From Bacteroidales bacterium (GTDB taxonomy: Bacteria; Bacteroidota; Bacteroidia; Bacteroidales; JAIPAH01), in NCBI GenBank assembly GCA_021740175.1, contig JAIPAH010000016.1, forward strand, positions 1 through 35,240: a DNA stretch of 35,240 nucleotides. The letters run 5' to 3'. Both the position numbers and the translations under genes were made by a program. The notes under the pieces were generated by a model. That model had not been told where the DNA came from. It saw nothing but the letters and a program-made list of their open reading frames with translations, and made no database searches. Below, piece after piece: positions 32,864 to 35,240 of the stretch. How positions within the stretch are numbered: the first letter of the stretch is position 1; each line of letters begins with the position of its first letter.

Positions 32864-33005
32864 ATAATTTTGGAAAATGAAGGACACGCGCAAACAATTC
32901 TATATCTAAAATATGACCTTCCAGCTTTTCGGGTGGGCCTGGCAGGAAGGGAAAGATGGAAGGACTGGATGTTTTGGTTTCTACCACGACACAATACTCT
33001 TAAAA

Positions 33006-33079
33006 CCTTATTTTCACTCTCTTAACCTTAGTAGCTGAATATCCTGCACAAAAAATCAAACCTTATTGATCTTTCCGGA
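33006..33079. repeat. 74-bp dispersed repeat, copy 1
   Basis: Aligns without gaps to 34213-34286 at 57 of 74 positions. The conserved blocks are CCTTATTTTCA, ACCTTAGTAGC and ACCTTATTGAT. Most differences are transitions, so the copies are old. Confidence 0.8.
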
Positions 33080-33103
33080 TGTGACATTACCGTTTTACAA
33101 AAA

Positions 33104-33151
33104 CAATAAGGTTAAGGGGTGGTGTGGGGTATGTGGCAGGCTACTAAGGTT
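33104..33151. repeat. Inverted partner of repeat copy 1
   Basis: CAATAAGGTT (33104-33113) and GCTACTAAGGTT (33140-33151) are exact inverted copies of AACCTTATTG (33059-33068) and AACCTTAGTAGC (33024-33035). Copy 1 and this segment could fold into a long interrupted hairpin downstream of the toxin gene. Confidence 0.75.
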
Positions 33152-33181
33152 GGTTTATGATTGGTGTACAAACAAACTAAA

Positions 33182-33661
33182 TTATTCCCCGGCTTCTTTA
33201 AGAACATCGCTGACTAATTTTTTGCTAATCCAAACATCTTTCTTAATCAGTTCGAAAAGCAAAGGTTTCAATTCTTTAATAATCCCTTTCTTTTTAGCCT
33301 TTATCAAAACCCCAATCGTGCCGGTTACATTAAGGCCTGCATGTTTGGCATAAAACCTTCCTAAGGACTCATCTACTATTATCAAATCCGCCTGAAGTTC
33401 ATTGGCGAGCACTATAGCTTCAGCTTCACCGGCATCTAAATCCAAAAAATACTTAATTGCCTCTTTGTCTTTAACCTTAACAATACTAACCCAGTCAAGT
33501 TTTGATAAATCCTGATAGTACTTTTTGCTATTACCGGCCTCTATTTCCTGATAAACGGCATGTGGTATTGAAATTTCCGAATATAAATCTTTTAAAATAG
33601 ATAGGCGTGATAATTTGAGTAATGAAATTATTGGAGTAGTATTTGAAACGACCTTAGGCAT
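33182..33661 (-). CDS. PIN-like DUF3368 toxin
   Basis: A 159-residue protein of the DUF3368 branch of PIN nucleases (VapC-like). SNTTPII near the N-terminus (6-12) has Asn where classical PIN domains have the first Asp, as usual in this branch; LDAGEAEAIVLA (75-86) and LIIVDES (93-99) supply further acidic metal-binding residues, and TGTIGVLIKAK follows. PIN toxins cut RNA and are held inactive by a partner antitoxin. The gene overlaps its partner by 8 bases. It lies between two copies of a dispersed repeat. Confidence 0.9.
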   Translation of the reverse strand: MPKVVSNTTPIISLLKLSRLSILKDLYSEISIPHAVYQEIEAGNSKKYYQDLSKLDWVSIVKVKDKEAIKYFLDLDAGEAEAIVLANELQADLIIVDESLGRFYAKHAGLNVTGTIGVLIKAKKKGIIKELKPLLFELIKKDVWISKKLVSDVLKEAGE

Positions 33662-33911
33662 TGTTTATATCTTCTTTTAGACTCTCCATATCATTTTGAC
33701 CCAAAGGAGATACTTTATACCTGGACAGCAACTCCAGAAAATCAACACGCGACATACCCAATACCCTTGCGGCCGTTCCGGAAGAAACTTTTCCCAACTC
33801 GTAAAGCTTAACGAGCGCGCTTACTTTCATTTCACGCTCAAATTCTTTCTCGTTCATCTTTAAAGAATTGGCTAAAGATTCAGGATATTGTATGTTTATT
33901 ACACCGCTCAT
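33654..33911 (-). CDS. UPF0175-family antitoxin
   Basis: An 85-residue protein of the UPF0175 family, the usual partner of DUF3368 toxins. After an N-terminal strand (INIQYPESLANSLKMNEKEFE) comes a helix-turn-helix, SSGTAARVLGMSRVDFLELLSRY (43-65, longest conserved part), that would bind the operon's promoter; the tail covers the toxin. It precedes the toxin gene, with an 8-base overlap. The promoter just upstream gives a leader of only about ten bases. Confidence 0.88.
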   Translation of the reverse strand: MSGVINIQYPESLANSLKMNEKEFEREMKVSALVKLYELGKVSSGTAARVLGMSRVDFLELLSRYKVSPLGQNDMESLKEDINNA

Positions 33912-33927
33912 GTTCGCTTATTTTGTA

Positions 33928-33935
33928 CAAAGATA
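33928..33935 (-). promoter_or_regulatory. -7 box (TATCTTTG) of the toxin-antitoxin operon
   Basis: An exact TAnnTTTG match on the minus strand, 17 bases before the antitoxin ATG, implying a very short leader. A -33 element was not clear. Confidence 0.5.
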
Positions 33936-34122
33936 ATGAAATCTGTCAGGGTTTGCAGCCATGAGGTGCAAAAGACAGGCGAAGCGTCCTCGCTTCGTTG
34001 AACCTGGAAGGACGGGGAGTTATGTGGGGATGTGCTGATGTGTGGATTAAGAGTTGAGTATTACGTGCAGAGCGTAAGAATTAGAAGGCTTTTAGAATTC
34101 AGGATTCCAGATTCAATTGGAG

Positions 34123-34179
34123 GGTGGCACAAAACGAACCGAAAATGTTGGCACATTTTGAACCGGAAGCAAAGGTGCC
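34123..34179. repeat. Decayed insertion-sequence-end-like array, copy 2
   Basis: GGTGGCACAAAACGAACCGA, then TGGCACATTTTGAACCGG, then GGTGCC: units of about 25 bases of the same type as those at 21849-21920. No transposase is nearby. Confidence 0.5.
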
Positions 34180-34212
34180 GCGCAAAAAAGAAAGTAGGTC
34201 GTATTTTTTTAT

Positions 34213-34286
34213 CCTTATTTTCATTTTTTTGACCTTAGTAGCCAGATATACCGCCCAATAAATGCGACCTTATTGATTTTCCCGAA
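34213..34286. repeat. 74-bp dispersed repeat, copy 2
   Basis: Partner of 33006-33079, same orientation, 1207 bases away, on the other side of the toxin-antitoxin pair. Confidence 0.8.
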
Positions 34287-34386
34287 TTGCCTGCACAAAA
34301 ACGAAATGTCAAATAAATAAATATTGCTGAACCAAAAGAATGGCGGTTTCGTTTTTAGTCTAACGGAAATGTAATATAAATAACGG

Positions 34387-34815
34387 ATGAGTAAAACCAG
34401 TGTAAGGCATAGCGATACGGATAGATTATTGGAGGCCAGCGGGGTAAAACCCACTCCCATGCGGAAGTTGGTGTATGAAATACTCCTGGCGGGCAATTCG
34501 GCTATGAGTTTGTACAAGATTGAGCAGCAATTTGACAATGTGGAACGGTCGACAATTTACCGGGCGCTGAAGGTGTTTCAGGAAAACAGCCTGGTGCATA
34601 CGGTGTATGATGGCACAGGAGCGGTGCGATATGCTTTGTGCAACGAAGGCTGCGAATGCTCCCTGGAGGATCAGCACGTGCATTTCCTGTGTAACCATTG
34701 TGGACAAAGTTACTGCCTGCGGTCTCTTCCGGTGCCAAAACCTGAACTGCCGGAAGGTTTTGACTTTGAGGGAGCCCATTTTGTGGTGACCGGAATCTGC
34801 CCCAATTGTAAGTAA
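34387..34815 (+). CDS. Fur-family metal-responsive repressor
   Basis: A 142-residue regulator of the Fur/Zur family. The winged helix (VKPTPMRKLVYEILL, then ERSTIYRALKVFQENSLV with the recognition helix at about 53-68) is followed by a dimer domain with metal ligands: HVHF (His97, His99), CNHC (Cys102, Cys105) and the C-terminal CPNC (Cys138, Cys141), a structural zinc site. The four-cysteine site and the neighbouring metal-export genes suggest it senses zinc or another divalent metal rather than iron, but this is inference. It precedes the CxxC protein by 67 bases, with a candidate operator in the gap. Confidence 0.88.
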   Translation: MSKTSVRHSDTDRLLEASGVKPTPMRKLVYEILLAGNSAMSLYKIEQQFDNVERSTIYRALKVFQENSLVHTVYDGTGAVRYALCNEGCECSLEDQHVHFLCNHCGQSYCLRSLPVPKPELPEGFDFEGAHFVVTGICPNCK

Positions 34816-34824
34816 ATCTTTGCA

Positions 34825-34843
34825 ATACTGTTGCACGCAGTAT
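34825..34843 (+). promoter_or_regulatory. Candidate operator palindrome (ATACTG-N7-CAGTAT)
   Basis: A perfect 6-7-6 inverted repeat 39 bases before the start of the heavy-metal-associated protein and right after the Fur-family gene. Its size and symmetry are those of a Fur-family half-site pair. Reading from the ATG at 34820 would translate this palindrome, which argues for the later start at 34883. Confidence 0.45.
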
Positions 34844-34882
34844 ATACCTTTATTTGCAGAAATTCTAAAAAAAACTAAAACG

Positions 34883-35221
34883 ATGAGAACAGTAATATTT
34901 CTAGTGACCGTTTTTGTATTTATAATAGTCACTCCGGCGGCATTCGGACAAAGTGATACCGCCGGAGAGCAGACAGTGGTGAGCAAGTCAGATACCCTCG
35001 AATTTACGGTGTATGGCATGGATTGTCCAGGATGCGAAGGAGGACTGGAGAAACAGGTAAACAAAATGGAGTCGGTACAAAGCTCCGAAGCCAACTGGCG
35101 TAAGCAACAGCTTAAAGTAGTGCCGATGGGAGGGACGCCTGTTGAATTGAAAGCCCTGGAAAAGCGAATAAAGAAAGCGAACTTTACCCTGGATAAAAAA
35201 GCCCTGAAAGAAGACGAATAA
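34883..35221 (+). CDS. Secreted heavy-metal-associated (HMA) domain protein
   Basis: A 112-residue protein. The start at 34883 is chosen because it begins a clean signal peptide (MRTVIFLVTVFVFIIV, cut after AAFGQ); an in-frame ATG at 34820 would put a Cys-rich, non-signal-like stretch in front and read through the palindrome. The mature part is a ferredoxin-like HMA domain, FTVYGMDCPGCEGGLEK, with Cys48 and Cys51 as metal ligands. It resembles MerP and CopZ-type periplasmic metal carriers, which hand metal to a transporter. The next gene starts on the last base of its stop codon (TAATG), so a membrane partner is likely to follow. Confidence 0.85.
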   Translation: MRTVIFLVTVFVFIIVTPAAFGQSDTAGEQTVVSKSDTLEFTVYGMDCPGCEGGLEKQVNKMESVQSSEANWRKQQLKVVPMGGTPVELKALEKRIKKANFTLDKKALKEDE

Positions 35222-35240
35222 TGATGGGTAAAAAGTGGTT
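35221..35240 (+). CDS. Start of the next gene (cut by window edge)
   Basis: ATGATGGGTAAAAAGTGGTT reads MMGKKWF and overlaps the preceding TAA by one base. Only six codons are visible; by position a membrane transporter for the HMA protein's metal is plausible, but nothing in the sequence proves it. Confidence 0.4.

Larger units (their letters stand above)
32844..33181. other. Gene-free stretch between the His-rich gene and the toxin gene
   Basis: 338 bases with the His-rich gene's promoter (32856-32863) and the first copy of a repeat family described below, including its inverted partner. No gene was recognised. Confidence 0.6.
33912..34386. other. Gene-free stretch between the toxin-antitoxin pair and the Fur-family gene
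   Basis: 475 bases containing the toxin-antitoxin promoter, a compact hairpin CGAAGCG-TCCT-CGCTTCG (33980-33997), insertion-sequence-end-like repeats (34123-34179) and repeat copy 2 (34213-34286). No gene or RNA gene was recognised. Confidence 0.6.

Noticed and set aside
34838-34857. TATACCTTTATTTG as a promoter for the HMA protein gene
   Set aside because: No arrangement gives both a proper TAnnTTTG and a -33 element at 17-21 bases.
34426-35094. A 222-codon minus-strand frame opposite the Fur-family and HMA genes
   Set aside because: The plus-strand genes show clear family motifs; the antisense frame has none.

Overview
The window looks like a chromosomal segment of a member of the Bacteroidota (Cytophagales- or Flavobacteriia-like; the genus cannot be read from this piece). 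The basis is a TonB-dependent receptor with an N-terminal carboxypeptidase-regulatory-like domain, a DUF5916 protein, signal peptides ending in 'AQ', the long single-chain PurL, weak Shine-Dalgarno sequences, and -7 boxes of the Bacteroidota type TAnnTTTG in front of several genes.

Layout. 1-7731 is a minus-strand metabolic block: purL, deoD, a YdfG-like short-chain dehydrogenase and two tandem long-chain acyl-CoA ligases (the second runs off the left edge). Divergent from purL is a two-gene unit (7890-9486): an OLD/RecF-like ATPase and a small overlapping protein that may be a degenerate PD-(D/E)XK nuclease. This is the best candidate here for an undescribed system. 9630-14518 is a plus-strand run of TonB receptor, DUF2271-like periplasmic protein, class I photolyase and BCP peroxiredoxin. 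It is followed by a small Cys-rich protein (minus), a MazEF-like toxin-antitoxin pair, an octanucleotide repeat array, and an aldo/keto reductase interrupted by one stop codon exactly at the catalytic lysine. 16685-20177 holds a DUF5916 outer-membrane protein and a membrane-anchored SagB-like oxidoreductase.

20350-25950 is AT-rich accessory DNA: a self-inhibited Fic protein with an operator-like array upstream, decayed insertion-sequence-end-like repeats, a BglII/BstYI-type restriction-modification pair, an alkyltransferase-like protein, an ORF6N protein, and two equally truncated copies of a DUF4268 gene. Two copies of a short palindromic repeat in the same orientation bracket the R-M part.

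25969-35240 is a heavy-metal resistance locus: CusA/CzcA-type RND pump, adaptor, His-rich lipoprotein and TolC-like channel in one minus-strand operon; a second His-rich secreted protein upstream; then a DUF3368/UPF0175 toxin-antitoxin pair bordered by related repeats; then a Fur-family regulator, a secreted CxxC heavy-metal-associated protein preceded by a palindrome that could be its operator, and the start of one more gene. Together these suggest export and sensing of a transition metal, possibly copper or zinc; the metal cannot be decided from sequence alone.
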